From positions 1 through 64,000 of the forward strand of contig NZ_NJCX01000019.1 in the NCBI RefSeq assembly GCF_002632875.1: a stretch of 64,000 nucleotides of DNA, in the 5' to 3' direction. Positions 1-7,361 of the stretch are shown here, in pieces. Within the stretch, counting starts at the first letter, position 1. The number at the start of each line of letters is the position of its first letter. The translations under genes were made by a program, and so were the position numbers. The notes under the pieces are model-generated. The model did not search any database. It was given only the letters and a program-made list of their open reading frames with translations, and had not been told where the DNA came from. The stretch is from Xenorhabdus kozodoii. Lineage in GTDB: Bacteria > Pseudomonadota > Gammaproteobacteria > Enterobacterales > Enterobacteriaceae.

Positions 1-120
1 CTGTATCTCCTCTTCCCGGCCTGTCTGATAACGATTGCCAATGGATTCAGGCGTTGAACATCCCGCTGAAATTAATCCTTGTTTCTTGCCTTTGAGTGAT
101 AAGTAGATAACGTGTGACAT
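1..120 (-). CDS. hcp: Hcp-family type VI secretion protein, N-terminal part (partial)
   Basis: Only the first 40 codons are in the window; the gene continues past the left edge. The ATG is at 118-120 with a good AGGAG ribosome-binding site 5-6 bases upstream. The peptide begins MSHVIYLSLKGKKQGLISAG and continues with CSTPESIGNRYQ. This is the characteristic start of the enterobacterial Hcp family, whose members form the hexameric inner tube of the type VI secretion system and are sometimes fused to C-terminal toxin domains. The family call rests on recognition of this N terminus; the C terminus, and thus whether an effector domain is attached, cannot be seen. It lies beyond the putative replication origin of a P4-like element and is transcribed in the same direction as that element's genes. 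Confidence 0.75.
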   Translation of the reverse strand, partial: MSHVIYLSLKGKKQGLISAGCSTPESIGNRYQTGREEEIQ

Positions 121-385
121 CTTGTCTCCTGTGATCTGACTGCCGATAAATATCAGATGAATGAAACAGGATACAACAGGATTATTTATGGATTCCAGTC
201 TGAATAAAAGTCCATCAATGAAATTGTGATTAACGTCTGTTCTTAAATAAAACCAGATAATTACATCATTTAAATTTCAGGTAATACCAAAAAATAAAAC
301 TGATACACTACTTATGCTTTCTCTGATTTGTCTGGCTTTTATTTACCTGCCAAAGAGAGTCCCCTAAAAATCTTTTTACGCCCTT

Positions 386-605
386 CAACTGTGCACCCTA
401 TCCACAAATCAGTTAATAAATTGAAAATAAATGATTTTTTAAGTTGGATACCGTGTCCATCGACTATCCGTACTATGCTCCTTTAATTATTCAGAAAAAT
501 GAACAGGGTGAATAGTGGGTGTATAGTTAAAGGATAACTATTAACCCTGTTTTTATATTTAAATTCAACAAATTATGATTTTTGTTGCATAGGGTGTACA
601 GTTAA
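386..605. other. Iteron-like repeats, putative P4-type origin/crr
   Basis: This non-coding stretch next to the 3' end of the primase gene holds four related motifs built on GGTGNAYA. They are GGTGCACAGTTG on the minus strand (386-397), gggtgaatagtg (506-517), gggtgtatagtta (517-529) and gggtgtacagtta (592-604). The third is part of a dyad with arms 523-529 and 535-541 separated by 5 bases. P4 alpha protein binds short TGTTCACC-like iterons at ori and crr, so these are plausible binding sites for the neighbouring alpha-like protein. The rest of 121-630 shows no gene and must contain the hcp promoter. Confidence 0.5.
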
Positions 606-630
606 GCATAAAAAGTTTATACAGGGCAGG

Positions 631-3033
631 TTATTTATTCGCTGGTTCAGGCACAGCCGGAAGCCATTCATTCGCCTCGTCCGTTAAATCAATATTGTAA
701 TAATAGCCTTTTTTGGTTTTGAATTTCCGGTAGTCCTTCTTATATTCCTGCATTACTTTAGGCAGGGAATCCCCGAATTTCGTTAATGTGAGTGGCCTGT
801 CAAACCCATAGGCTTCCATAAAAGACAAGTAGGCATGGTAAAGGTATATTCTGGGTGCTCTGGGATGAATATTTTTATTCCCCATCTTCATGCCTAGCTC
901 TTTCCCCAACGAGACCAAATAAGCACAGAAATTATACAGCGGATCGGAGTTACTTTTCACCAAGAGTGCTTCGTTAGAATCGCGTTGCGCCTGTAGCAGC
1001 TTTTTAGCCTTATTCTGGTCGGCAAATTTGTTCAATAAATGACGGATAATCACAGGCAGTTCCCGGCTGATTTTCTCCGATAATTCCGGGTCTTTTTCTG
1101 ATTCTTTGACCGGAATATTAAACGGGAATATCACCCGCCGCCGTGCAATCCCGCCATTACGTTCTGTAAAGCTCATCGGTTCGTTATTGGTGGCTAATAC
1201 CACGGCTTTAATAATGGTGGAAAATTGTTTTTCATATTTCCCGTCAACTTCAATCAGATCGCCGCCTGTAATTGCCTTGATGCCTGCGCCCTCACCGACA
1301 TATTTAACCTGATCAGGCAATGTAATCAGGCTCTTCCCGACAAACTGATAACGCCCTCTGGCTTCATCCAGCGCTTTCATATTCCCACTGGCGGTATTGT
1401 GTTCACCTGCTAATAAAGTCGCAATATAAGTAAACACACTTTTACCGCTACCGCCTTCACCTGTGACCTCAATAAATAACTGCCAGTCATAACGGTTTGC
1501 CAGGATCATAAATAAACCCGCATTGATACGCGCCATTTTTTCATTATTATTTCCAGCCGCATGAGACAGCCATTGATAGAAATACGGAGCGTGTTGCCGG
1601 ATATTTTCCCCGGCTACCGATTCTGTGAATGCTATCCCATTATGGTTCATAAGCCAATGCTCAGGGGCGTGGGGTTTAAACGCCTGTACCGATAAATCAT
1701 ACACACCATTACTGAATCCGATTAACTCCCGTTTCGGTTCACCAATGACAGGAATTTGTAATTTCATCGCACTGATCGCGTTATTAATGCCGTTCGGGCT
1801 GTAAGGTGTTTCGTGCTGGTCGAAGATGGCAACCATTGCGCGACGCAGTTCGCTATCCGACACGCTTTCCCATGTTGCACCGTTATAACGATAGGCCATT
1901 TCACTTTCAGGATTGACCGCAATTTTTCTGTAATATTCAACCAACAGCGCCCCGCGTTGGCTGGCTGCCATTTGTGCCAGATTGTTATTGGTCTTCTTTG
2001 GCTTCGTTTCGTGAATAACCACCGCTTCTGCTTCCATGAGTTTTTTCTCCCCAACCTGATATAACCCGTTACTGAATGCCTGCTTTGCTGCCTTAATGCC
2101 GTGATGCTGGCGATAATCGTCCCAATCAGATTTTAATTCCGTAGGCGGTAGTGTTACCCAGCCGTTAATCGCTATAGCGGTCTTTTCTGCCGCTATCTTG
2201 CCGACATTCTTTTTTAGCCTACCGTTTTTGTCCTGTTCGCCTTGCTCATGCCAGTCATTATCAGCGGCAAGAATAATTTTTGCGTCTGGCCACTGCGCTC
2301 TGACCAGTTCGGCAACCGTGAGTAAATTGCTTTCATCAATTGCCGCCAGTACCATGCCTTCATGTAACTGACTGACAGTTAACGCCGTTGCATAACCCTC
2401 AGCAATGATAAAGGTATCGGACGTTCCGGTAATCTCTGACACGGGAATAAAACTGCCTTTCTTCTGAGTCCCTGAAACAAGTCGTTTTTCACCGTTTGGC
2501 TTGATGGTCTGCGCACCCGTGATTGTGCCGTCCAGCATCTGAGTCACCAGCAATAAAGCACCATCTTTCAATAACCGTTGATTGGGGCATTGCAGCCCCT
2601 TTTTCACCAGATATTGAGATTCGCCCGTAATAGCTGTAGCGAGCATTGTTGCGATGCGTTCAGCAATAGATTTCACTGTTCGTGGTTGTGCTTTGGTGGG
2701 CTTAGGTTCAGGTAAAGGCATTACCAACACATTCGCCACCAGCTTAGCCGCTGCAAAGACCGTGATCCCTTTGGTTCTTGCCACCAAATCCAGCCCATCA
2801 CCGTAACTCGGCTCATCACACTGGCGACAATGCCAATCGCCATGATGGTTATCATCCATAAAGTGAAAACGGTCTGTACCGCCGCAGATTGGGCAAGCGC
2901 CGTGTTTGCCTTTTGCCGGAATATCAACACCACAAGCAGGCAACAGGCTTTGCCAACGATTGATGGCTGATGTCTTCACTGTTCGAATAACATCTAATGG
3001 GCGGCTTTTCTGATTATTATTTCCCTGACTCAT
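631..3033 (-). CDS. P4 alpha-like primase-helicase
   Basis: This is a multifunctional replication protein of about 800 residues, the usual size of P4 alpha. From the N terminus there is a primase zinc ribbon with Cys pairs near residues 47/50 (CPICGG) and 69/72 (CRQC). A Toprim-type segment follows (FIIAEGYATAL near 210, AADND near 258). The C-terminal D5/SF3 helicase domain has Walker A GEGGSGKS at about 525-532 and a sensor-like VVLATNNEP. Such proteins bind the element's origin, unwind it and make primers. I prefer the ATG at 3031-3033, because GAGGA lies 9 bases upstream. A GTG at 3037-3039 is in frame but only 3 bases from that Shine-Dalgarno. The upstream gene ends 2 bases before, so the two are probably translationally coupled. 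Confidence 0.9.
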   Translation of the reverse strand: MSQGNNNQKSRPLDVIRTVKTSAINRWQSLLPACGVDIPAKGKHGACPICGGTDRFHFMDDNHHGDWHCRQCDEPSYGDGLDLVARTKGITVFAAAKLVANVLVMPLPEPKPTKAQPRTVKSIAERIATMLATAITGESQYLVKKGLQCPNQRLLKDGALLLVTQMLDGTITGAQTIKPNGEKRLVSGTQKKGSFIPVSEITGTSDTFIIAEGYATALTVSQLHEGMVLAAIDESNLLTVAELVRAQWPDAKIILAADNDWHEQGEQDKNGRLKKNVGKIAAEKTAIAINGWVTLPPTELKSDWDDYRQHHGIKAAKQAFSNGLYQVGEKKLMEAEAVVIHETKPKKTNNNLAQMAASQRGALLVEYYRKIAVNPESEMAYRYNGATWESVSDSELRRAMVAIFDQHETPYSPNGINNAISAMKLQIPVIGEPKRELIGFSNGVYDLSVQAFKPHAPEHWLMNHNGIAFTESVAGENIRQHAPYFYQWLSHAAGNNNEKMARINAGLFMILANRYDWQLFIEVTGEGGSGKSVFTYIATLLAGEHNTASGNMKALDEARGRYQFVGKSLITLPDQVKYVGEGAGIKAITGGDLIEVDGKYEKQFSTIIKAVVLATNNEPMSFTERNGGIARRRVIFPFNIPVKESEKDPELSEKISRELPVIIRHLLNKFADQNKAKKLLQAQRDSNEALLVKSNSDPLYNFCAYLVSLGKELGMKMGNKNIHPRAPRIYLYHAYLSFMEAYGFDRPLTLTKFGDSLPKVMQEYKKDYRKFKTKKGYYYNIDLTDEANEWLPAVPEPANK

Positions 3034-3035
3034 GA

Positions 3036-3443
3036 TCACTCGTCCTCACCATTAACCGCTGCATAAAGCGAATAGTAGACTTCCTGATTAATATCACAGG
3101 CCAGTGAAAGCAAATCGTGTAACTCTTCCGAACAGTGTTGGCTGGCCTGTTCAAGAATAACCTCATATAAAGAGGTACATAATCCCGCACGAAATGAAGC
3201 CTGACCTAATGGGTCGGATTTCCTGTATACAATGCAATTTAATAATTTATTCATCGGTGGCTGCGGAGCATGTTTCAACAGGGCGCGGTGAACCTCCTGA
3301 TGAATGCCGTGCGCCAATGCAATCAGATTATTTAAATTGATTTCGCATTCACCTTTGGCTTTTTTGGTAATGAACGTGAACAGTGAAATACCCAAACCTG
3401 CACGATATAGCGCCTGTTTTAGTGAGATAGGTTTATTACTCAT
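3036..3443 (-). CDS. Hypothetical protein with tandem internal duplication
   Basis: A 135-residue protein I do not recognise, in the operon just upstream of the primase and overlapping the Icd-like reading frame by 8 bases (ATGAGTAA). It consists of two similar halves. Residues about 8-54 (QALYRAGLGISLF, then AHGIHQEVHRAL) resemble residues about 79-125 (QASFRAGLCTSLY, then ACDINQEVYYSL), with roughly a third of positions identical. Each half looks helical and shares the signature RAGL-x2-SL and A-x-x-I-x-QEV. There is no signal peptide or membrane segment. The position, between the leader/immunity region and alpha, is where P4-like satellites carry small accessory genes. The function is unknown. 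Confidence 0.75.
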   Translation of the reverse strand: MSNKPISLKQALYRAGLGISLFTFITKKAKGECEINLNNLIALAHGIHQEVHRALLKHAPQPPMNKLLNCIVYRKSDPLGQASFRAGLCTSLYEVILEQASQHCSEELHDLLSLACDINQEVYYSLYAAVNGEDE

Positions 3444-3561
3444 GGTATGCCCCCTGACGTAATGCGAAGATCAAAGAGGACATATTAGCCAGCCGCTGAG
3501 TGCCGGATGCAATTAAGAATGTAAATTTAAGGCGAGTTTGGTTATGCTGTATGTCAGCCAT
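3436..3561 (-). CDS. Icd/Ash-like small protein (P4/P1 immunity-region reading frame)
   Basis: The peptide MADIQHNQTRLKFTFLIASG continues with TQRLANMSSL. It resembles the conserved part of proteins annotated as Ash family or host cell division inhibitor Icd-like in P4-type elements. The reading frame is open much further upstream (to 4110), but that region runs antisense through the YlcI/YnfO-like gene, so only the distal part is likely translated. The ATG at 3559-3561 is one candidate start with a weak GAGA ribosome-binding site. In related elements the frame begins earlier and reads through the C4 RNA hairpin (here N-A-S-K-C-W-N-T-V-E-A-S). The end overlaps the next gene's start by 8 bases, which suggests coupling. 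Confidence 0.45.
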   Translation of the reverse strand: MADIQHNQTRLKFTFLIASGTQRLANMSSLIFALRQGAYHE

Positions 3562-3590
3562 AGCGTAAGTCTCTTTTACGTTGTGGTTAG

Positions 3591-3623
3591 ACGCCTCGAC
3601 AGTGTTCCAGCACTTCGAGGCGT
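3591..3623 (-). ncRNA. C4/CI-type antisense RNA hairpin core
   Basis: ACGCCTCGA (3591-3599) pairs perfectly with TCGAGGCGT (3615-3623). Inside it, after a one-base bulge, AGTG (3601-3604) pairs with CACT (3611-3614) around a 6-base loop. The sequence and shape closely match my recollection of the C4 antisense RNA of P1/P7 and the CI RNA of P4, which silence the icd/ash-containing operon by pairing with its leader. It sits within the Icd-like leader upstream of the primase operon, exactly the expected position. The ends of the mature RNA cannot be set by eye; family members are about 70-80 nt. Confidence 0.65.
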
Positions 3624-3660
3624 TGTTATTTTCACTAATCAAATAATTCTTAGTGCACAA

Positions 3661-3734
3661 ACACCTTACACTTTGGTGTACAAACACGTCAAGTGTTTTA
3701 ATTTCAATTTTTTCGGGTATAGTGTTAGTACACC
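3661..3734. promoter_or_regulatory. Clustered GTGT/ACAC dyads, putative operators
   Basis: Three short inverted repeats with the same half-site lie in 75 bases between the divergent leader operon and the YlcI/YnfO-like gene. They are ACACC/GGTGT (3661-3665, 3675-3679), AAACAC/GTGTTT (3682-3687, 3693-3698) and GTGT/ACAC (3722-3725, 3730-3733). Such an array is a reasonable binding site for the small ribbon-helix-helix-like protein encoded immediately to the right, which could then repress both promoters. This is inference from position and symmetry only. Confidence 0.35.
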
Positions 3735-3751
3735 AACTATGAGAATTCACT

Positions 3752-3940
3752 ATGGCTACGGGATATAAAAATAATCGTTCAACAACAAAAGGCATCCGCT
3801 TTCCGCATGAGTTACTTGATGAAATCAATACATATGTGGATGGTGATAAGTCTATAAATCCAAATTCTAATTTCTCAGCATGGGTTATTGATGCCTGTGA
3901 AAAAAAGATCAAATTAGAGAAGCGTAAAGTTAAAAGTTGA
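3752..3940 (+). CDS. YlcI/YnfO-family small protein, likely Arc-type DNA-binding regulator
   Basis: A 62-residue protein, MATGYKNNRSTTKGIRFPHE onward. It matches the YlcI/YnfO (DUF3950) family often found in P4-like elements and prophages: a basic start, a short strand (KGIRFPHELLDEIN) followed by two helices, and the NFSAWVIDACEKKI segment. This arrangement resembles ribbon-helix-helix DNA-binding proteins. It is the only rightward gene in the element and is divergent from the leader-primase operon, with three dyads in the shared upstream region, so an autoregulatory or immunity role is plausible. The Shine-Dalgarno (GAGAA) is weak. A hairpin terminator follows 42 bases after the stop. Confidence 0.75.
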   Translation: MATGYKNNRSTTKGIRFPHELLDEINTYVDGDKSINPNSNFSAWVIDACEKKIKLEKRKVKS

Positions 3941-3981
3941 ATCAATCTTTTCTCTTTCAAAGAGGGCAAATAGATCACACC

Positions 3982-4010
3982 AAGGATAGCATTCACGGTG
4001 CTATCCTTTT
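3982..4010 (+). terminator. Rho-independent terminator, probably bidirectional
   Basis: AAGGATAGCA (3982-3991) pairs with TGCTATCCTT (3999-4008) around a 7-base loop and is followed by a T-rich tail on the plus strand. It lies between the YlcI/YnfO-like gene and the convergent AlpA-type pair. Confidence 0.75.
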
Positions 4011-4123
4011 CCTTCCAACTAATCACTATAGAAATAATTGAAATATCACTTTTCTTATTTTTGGCGTAGGGATATCCGTAACGGTTATTATCCGTCTTTT
4101 TATTTTTCATGATTTTTCTTTAT

Positions 4124-4399
4124 TTACTGTGCTTTTCGGCTATATGGGTTGTTTACGTTTTCTACTTTTGGAGGATTGCGTATCCACCATAAAATATCAC
4201 TTAAAAGCCACGCACAGGAATTACGCCCAAAATGACAACGTGGAGGAAATAAACCCAAGGCTTCTAATTTATAGCAATGTCCTCTTGATATACTCGTTAA
4301 TCTTTTTCGTTCTGTTTCCCTTATTCTTCTTTCAGATTCACCATAAGCAGAAAGAATATATTTCCTCTGTTCGTCGGTTGGTGAGATGTATTTTTTCAT
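4124..4399 (-). CDS. Second AlpA-like small DNA-binding protein
   Basis: A 91-residue protein. Its middle (residues about 38-76, reading LEALGLFPPRCHFGRNSCAW then LLSDILWWIRNPP) aligns with the second half of AlpA/excisionase-type winged-helix proteins: FP near the end of the recognition helix, a GxxSxAW turn, then SDI-x-x-WI. The start overlaps the stop of the upstream AlpA gene by one base (TAATG), so the two are translated as a coupled pair. Family members control int and other genes of P4-like islands. The N-terminal 30 residues are polar and charged and have no clear counterpart. I am confident it is a gene, less so of its exact function. Confidence 0.7.
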   Translation of the reverse strand: MKKYISPTDEQRKYILSAYGESERRIRETERKRLTSISRGHCYKLEALGLFPPRCHFGRNSCAWLLSDILWWIRNPPKVENVNNPYSRKAQ

Positions 4400-4614
4400 T
4401 ACATCATCTCACCGCGAGATTCAGCGATACGTTGAGCTATCCAGCTATCAATTTCTGACTCAATAAAAGCTATTGAGCGAGTGCCAATTTTGACTTGCTT
4501 CGGAAATTTATCTTCTTCAATGAGTTTGTAAATCCACGCTTTACTGTAACCCGTTCTGCGTTGAACCTCGGACAAGCGAATAAGACTTTCTTTAGATGTG
4601 GTAATTGTTGACAT
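4399..4614 (-). CDS. alpA: AlpA-family transcriptional regulator/excisionase
   Basis: A 71-residue protein starting at the ATG at 4612-4614, preceded by AGGGG at good distance. The frame stays open 40 codons further upstream, but that extension has no ribosome-binding site. It has the classic AlpA layout: LSEVQRRTGYSKAWIYKLIE (helix-turn-helix), FPKQVKIG wing, then SIAFIESEIDSWI. In the P4 and CP4-57 families AlpA/Vis proteins activate the integrase gene or aid excision. It is transcribed with the following AlpA-like gene and lies upstream of neither int nor alpha in the same transcript, which fits a trans-acting regulator. Confidence 0.88.
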   Translation of the reverse strand: MSTITTSKESLIRLSEVQRRTGYSKAWIYKLIEEDKFPKQVKIGTRSIAFIESEIDSWIAQRIAESRGEMM

Positions 4615-4764
4615 ATAGTTTCCCCTGTTAGTTTGTCCATATTTGATGTTTCTGGATGTTATTAGAACAGGAGTAATTAAACCGAATTTATAATGTGAGA
4701 TCATCACGTTGGAATAGTAACTTGCTTCATACAAAGAATGTAATATATCTTACAGTTTACAGAC

Positions 4765-4802
4765 ATAACTACTTATGATTAAAAATAACCTTAAGTAGTT
4801 AT
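4765..4802. repeat. 11-bp inverted repeat between int and alpA
   Basis: ATAACTACTTA (4765-4775) is perfectly inverted as TAAGTAGTTAT (4792-4802) with a 16-base AT-rich spacer. It lies between the integrase stop and the alpA promoter region. No T-tract follows on either strand, so an operator or arm-type integrase site is as likely as a terminator. Confidence 0.45.
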
Positions 4803-4838
4803 ATATTGAACGACAACTATTGTTGTTTATTCACCCAA

Positions 4839-6053
4839 TTAAGCGCGCTTCTTAAATTCGCCATGTAATACATTTTCGCCTTGTTCGAGTACATCCATAT
4901 AGTCGGCATACCATTGCAACATTTCCCTACGACCATCCAAATATTGGGCGTGATTGTATGTTCCTCTGATACTGTTCTTATCAACATGAGCAAGCTGTGT
5001 CTCAATCCATGCGGTGTTATAGCCCTGTTCATGCAAAATTGTACTCATAGTGTGGCGGAATCCGTGGCCTGTTGCCCTGCCATCATAACCAATACGCTTA
5101 AGAACCTGATTAATGGCGGCTTCACTCATTGGCTTACCCGCATCATTACGACCAGGGAAAACATATTTCCCGCGCCCTGTAATAGCGTGTAACTTAATAA
5201 GAATAGCTTTAACCTGATTTGATAGCGGTACGATGTGAGGACGGCGCATCTTCATACGTTCGGCAGGTATTTGCCAGATATCTTTATCTAAATCGAATTC
5301 AGTCCATTCTGATTCTCTCAATTCGATGGTACGCACTCCAGTAAGCATCAGCAAACATGTAGCTGATTGAGTAACCTTACTTCCACTATAATCATTCAAG
5401 GCTATCAGGAAGTCATTCATTTGATCTGCTAAAAGGTGTGGGAAGTGTTTTTGCTTTGGTGCCTTAAGCGCGCTGGCAAGATCAGTAACGGGATTGAATT
5501 CTGCTCGTCCTGTAATAACGGCATATGTGAAAATTTGCCGACATGCTTGTCTGGTTTTTTTCAATTTATCTAACACGCCGCGTTGCTCCATCTTTCGGAG
5601 AACGGCTAACATGTCAGCGGGTTTGATATCAGTAATAGCACGTTTCCCAACATAGGGAAAAATATCTTTTCGCAGGTATTCCAGAATGTCTTCGGCATAT
5701 CCTTTTGACCAATTAGGGCGCTTATGTTCGTGCCACTCAATGGCGATGGACTCAAAACTATTATTGACCGCAAAAGCTCTGGCGACTTTTTCAGCTTTCT
5801 TTTCCTCAAGCGGATCACTACCACCTGATAGCGTTCTCCTTGCCTCATTTCGCTTATTTCTTGCTTCTGCGAGAGATATATCAGGATATACCCCCAATGC
5901 GAGCAATTTTTCTTTGCCTGCGATCCGATACTTTAACCGCCAATAACGAGAGCCATTTGGGTTAACCAATAGATATAATCCGCCGCCATCGGCAAGTTTG
6001 TAGGGTTTTTCTTTCGGCTTTGCAGTGTCCACCTGTCGGGCTGTTAGCTTCAT
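4839..6053 (-). CDS. int: P4-type tyrosine integrase
   Basis: About 404 residues, typical of P4-family integrases. An N-terminal arm-binding DUF4102 domain (MKLTARQVDTAKPKEKPYKL, then LADGGGLYLLV) is followed by a core-binding domain and a catalytic domain. The visible catalytic residues are Arg241 (TGVRTIELRE), His330 and Arg333 (HGFRHTMS), His356 (LAHVD) and the nucleophile Tyr366 (GTYNHAQYL). I chose the ATG at 6051-6053, where the family usually begins; an in-frame GTG at 6066-6068 would add five residues. The gene ends in an intact stop and the enzyme looks functional. Its 5' end faces the 3' end of argU, 166 bases away, the normal arrangement for site-specific insertion into that tRNA. 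Confidence 0.93.
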   Translation of the reverse strand: MKLTARQVDTAKPKEKPYKLADGGGLYLLVNPNGSRYWRLKYRIAGKEKLLALGVYPDISLAEARNKRNEARRTLSGGSDPLEEKKAEKVARAFAVNNSFESIAIEWHEHKRPNWSKGYAEDILEYLRKDIFPYVGKRAITDIKPADMLAVLRKMEQRGVLDKLKKTRQACRQIFTYAVITGRAEFNPVTDLASALKAPKQKHFPHLLADQMNDFLIALNDYSGSKVTQSATCLLMLTGVRTIELRESEWTEFDLDKDIWQIPAERMKMRRPHIVPLSNQVKAILIKLHAITGRGKYVFPGRNDAGKPMSEAAINQVLKRIGYDGRATGHGFRHTMSTILHEQGYNTAWIETQLAHVDKNSIRGTYNHAQYLDGRREMLQWYADYMDVLEQGENVLHGEFKKRA

Positions 6054-6055
6054 TT

Positions 6056-6104
6056 GGGGGTATCTCACTTCATTGAACCTGAACGTACCCCTAAATATAC
6101 CCCC
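6056..6104. promoter_or_regulatory. TACCCCC repeats upstream of int
   Basis: GGGGGTA at 6056-6062 is mirrored by TACCCC at 6086-6091 and TACCCCC at 6098-6104, around the possible integrase starts. Repeats of this kind in front of a P4-type int gene may be sites for the integrase itself or for AlpA. This is inferred from position and repetition only. Confidence 0.35.
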
Positions 6105-6218
6105 ATAAGATCGTAGATTTCAACATACCTTACTAGACTACGGGAGAACGAAGAATGGCTAATACTGCGTATTTACTGGAGTTTTGTGGACTTTGGAAGA
6201 CGATAAGATATTAAAGGA

Positions 6219-6295
6219 TGGTACGCCCTACAGGATTCGAACCTGTGACCTACGGCTTAGAAGGCCGTTGCTCTATCCAGCTGAGCTAAGGGCGC
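6219..6295 (-). tRNA. argU: tRNA-Arg (anticodon TCT)
   Basis: A 77-base cloverleaf read on the minus strand. The acceptor strand GCGCCCT pairs with AGGGCGT, the D-arm has AGCTCAGCTGGATAGAGC, the anticodon loop is CTTCTAA (anticodon TCT) closed by ACGGC/GCCGT, the T-loop is TTCGAAT, and CCA is encoded at 6219-6221. It reads AGA codons. As in E. coli it adjoins folD and serves as an integration site: the int gene follows its 3' end, so the attachment core must lie in the 3' part of the tRNA, which the element keeps intact. No second copy of this 3' end occurs in the window. Confidence 0.95.
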
Positions 6296-6485
6296 ATTAG
6301 GGGATGCAGAATAAGAAACATTATTAATGCCTTAATGCAGCACCGGATTATACGGGCATAATGGAATGAGTCAATGCCCTTTTCGCTCATATGTTCATTT
6401 TATGATTATTAATAAAACTGACAGGCGGTTCATGTTCTGACAAAATAGCACCCATTCCTATACTTAATAATGGAATCTTAACTAC

Positions 6486-7361
6486 ATGTCAGCAAAAATT
6501 ATTGATGGGAAAACGATTGCGCAGACAATCAGAAGCGAAGTTGCAGAAAAAGTCAGGCTGCGCGTTGCCAGCGGAAAACGAGCGCCAGGTCTTGCTGTCG
6601 TTTTAGTGGGAGAAAACCCTGCTTCCCAAATTTATGTCGCCAGCAAACGCCGCGCTTGTGAAGAAGTTGGGTTTATGTCCCGCTCTTATGATCTACCTGA
6701 TACGACCAGCGAAGCTGAATTACTTTCCCTGATAGATGACCTGAATGCCGATGCGCAAATCGATGGTATTTTGGTTCAACTCCCTTTGCCTGCCGGCATT
6801 GATAATGTCAAGGTACTGGAACGTATTCGTCCCGATAAGGATGTCGATGGTTTCCACCCCTATAATATCGGCCGTCTGTGTCAACGCGCGCCCAGGCTGC
6901 GCCCTTGTACTCCCCGTGGCATTGTCACTCTGCTTGAACGCTGCAAGATTAATACCTATGGGCTAAATGCAGTTATTATCGGTGCTTCCAATATTGTTGG
7001 CCGCCCAATGAGTCTGGAATTGCTGTTGGCGGGCTGTACAACGACAGTCACCCATCGCTTTACCAAAAACTTACGTCAACATGTTGAACAGGCTGATTTA
7101 CTGGTCGTGGCTGTTGGCAAGCCAAACTTTATTCCTGGTGAATGGATTAAGCCGGGTGCGATTGTCATTGATGTTGGCATTAATCGGCTGGAAAATGGCA
7201 AAGTCATTGGTGATGTGGATTTCGATAAGGCGTCCGAACACGCAGCTTGGATATCCCCTGTACCGGGTGGTGTCGGTCCGATGACTGTTGCAACATTGAT
7301 TCAAAATACCTTGCAGGCTTGCGAGGAATATCATGATGTGGATACAACTGAAGGTTATTAA
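6486..7361 (+). CDS. folD: Methylenetetrahydrofolate dehydrogenase/cyclohydrolase
   Basis: A cytosolic bifunctional enzyme of folate one-carbon metabolism. It oxidises 5,10-methylene-THF with NADP and hydrolyses the product to 10-formyl-THF, which feeds purine synthesis. At 291 residues it is close to the E. coli length (288). The catalytic Tyr50/Lys54 pair is in [17 protein letters not shown] and DKDVDGFHP line the folate pocket, the NADP-binding Rossmann segment is [14 protein letters not shown], and the ending [14 protein letters not shown] is conserved. It is transcribed away from argU and its stop overlaps the start of ybcJ (TAATGG), so the two form an operon. Confidence 0.97.
   Translation: MSAKIIDGKTIAQTIRSEVAEKVRLRVASGKRAPGLAVVLVGENPASQIYVASKRRACEEVGFMSRSYDLPDTTSEAELLSLIDDLNADAQIDGILVQLPLPAGIDNVKVLERIRPDKDVDGFHPYNIGRLCQRAPRLRPCTPRGIVTLLERCKINTYGLNAVIIGASNIVGRPMSLELLLAGCTTTVTHRFTKNLRQHVEQADLLVVAVGKPNFIPGEWIKPGAIVIDVGINRLENGKVIGDVDFDKASEHAAWISPVPGGVGPMTVATLIQNTLQACEEYHDVDTTEGY

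Noticed and set aside
3436-4110. A 224-codon minus-strand open frame spanning the whole leader region
   Set aside because: Its upstream part runs antisense through the well-supported YlcI/YnfO-like gene and its terminator and has no ribosome-binding site. Only the distal Icd/Ash-like portion resembles a protein family.
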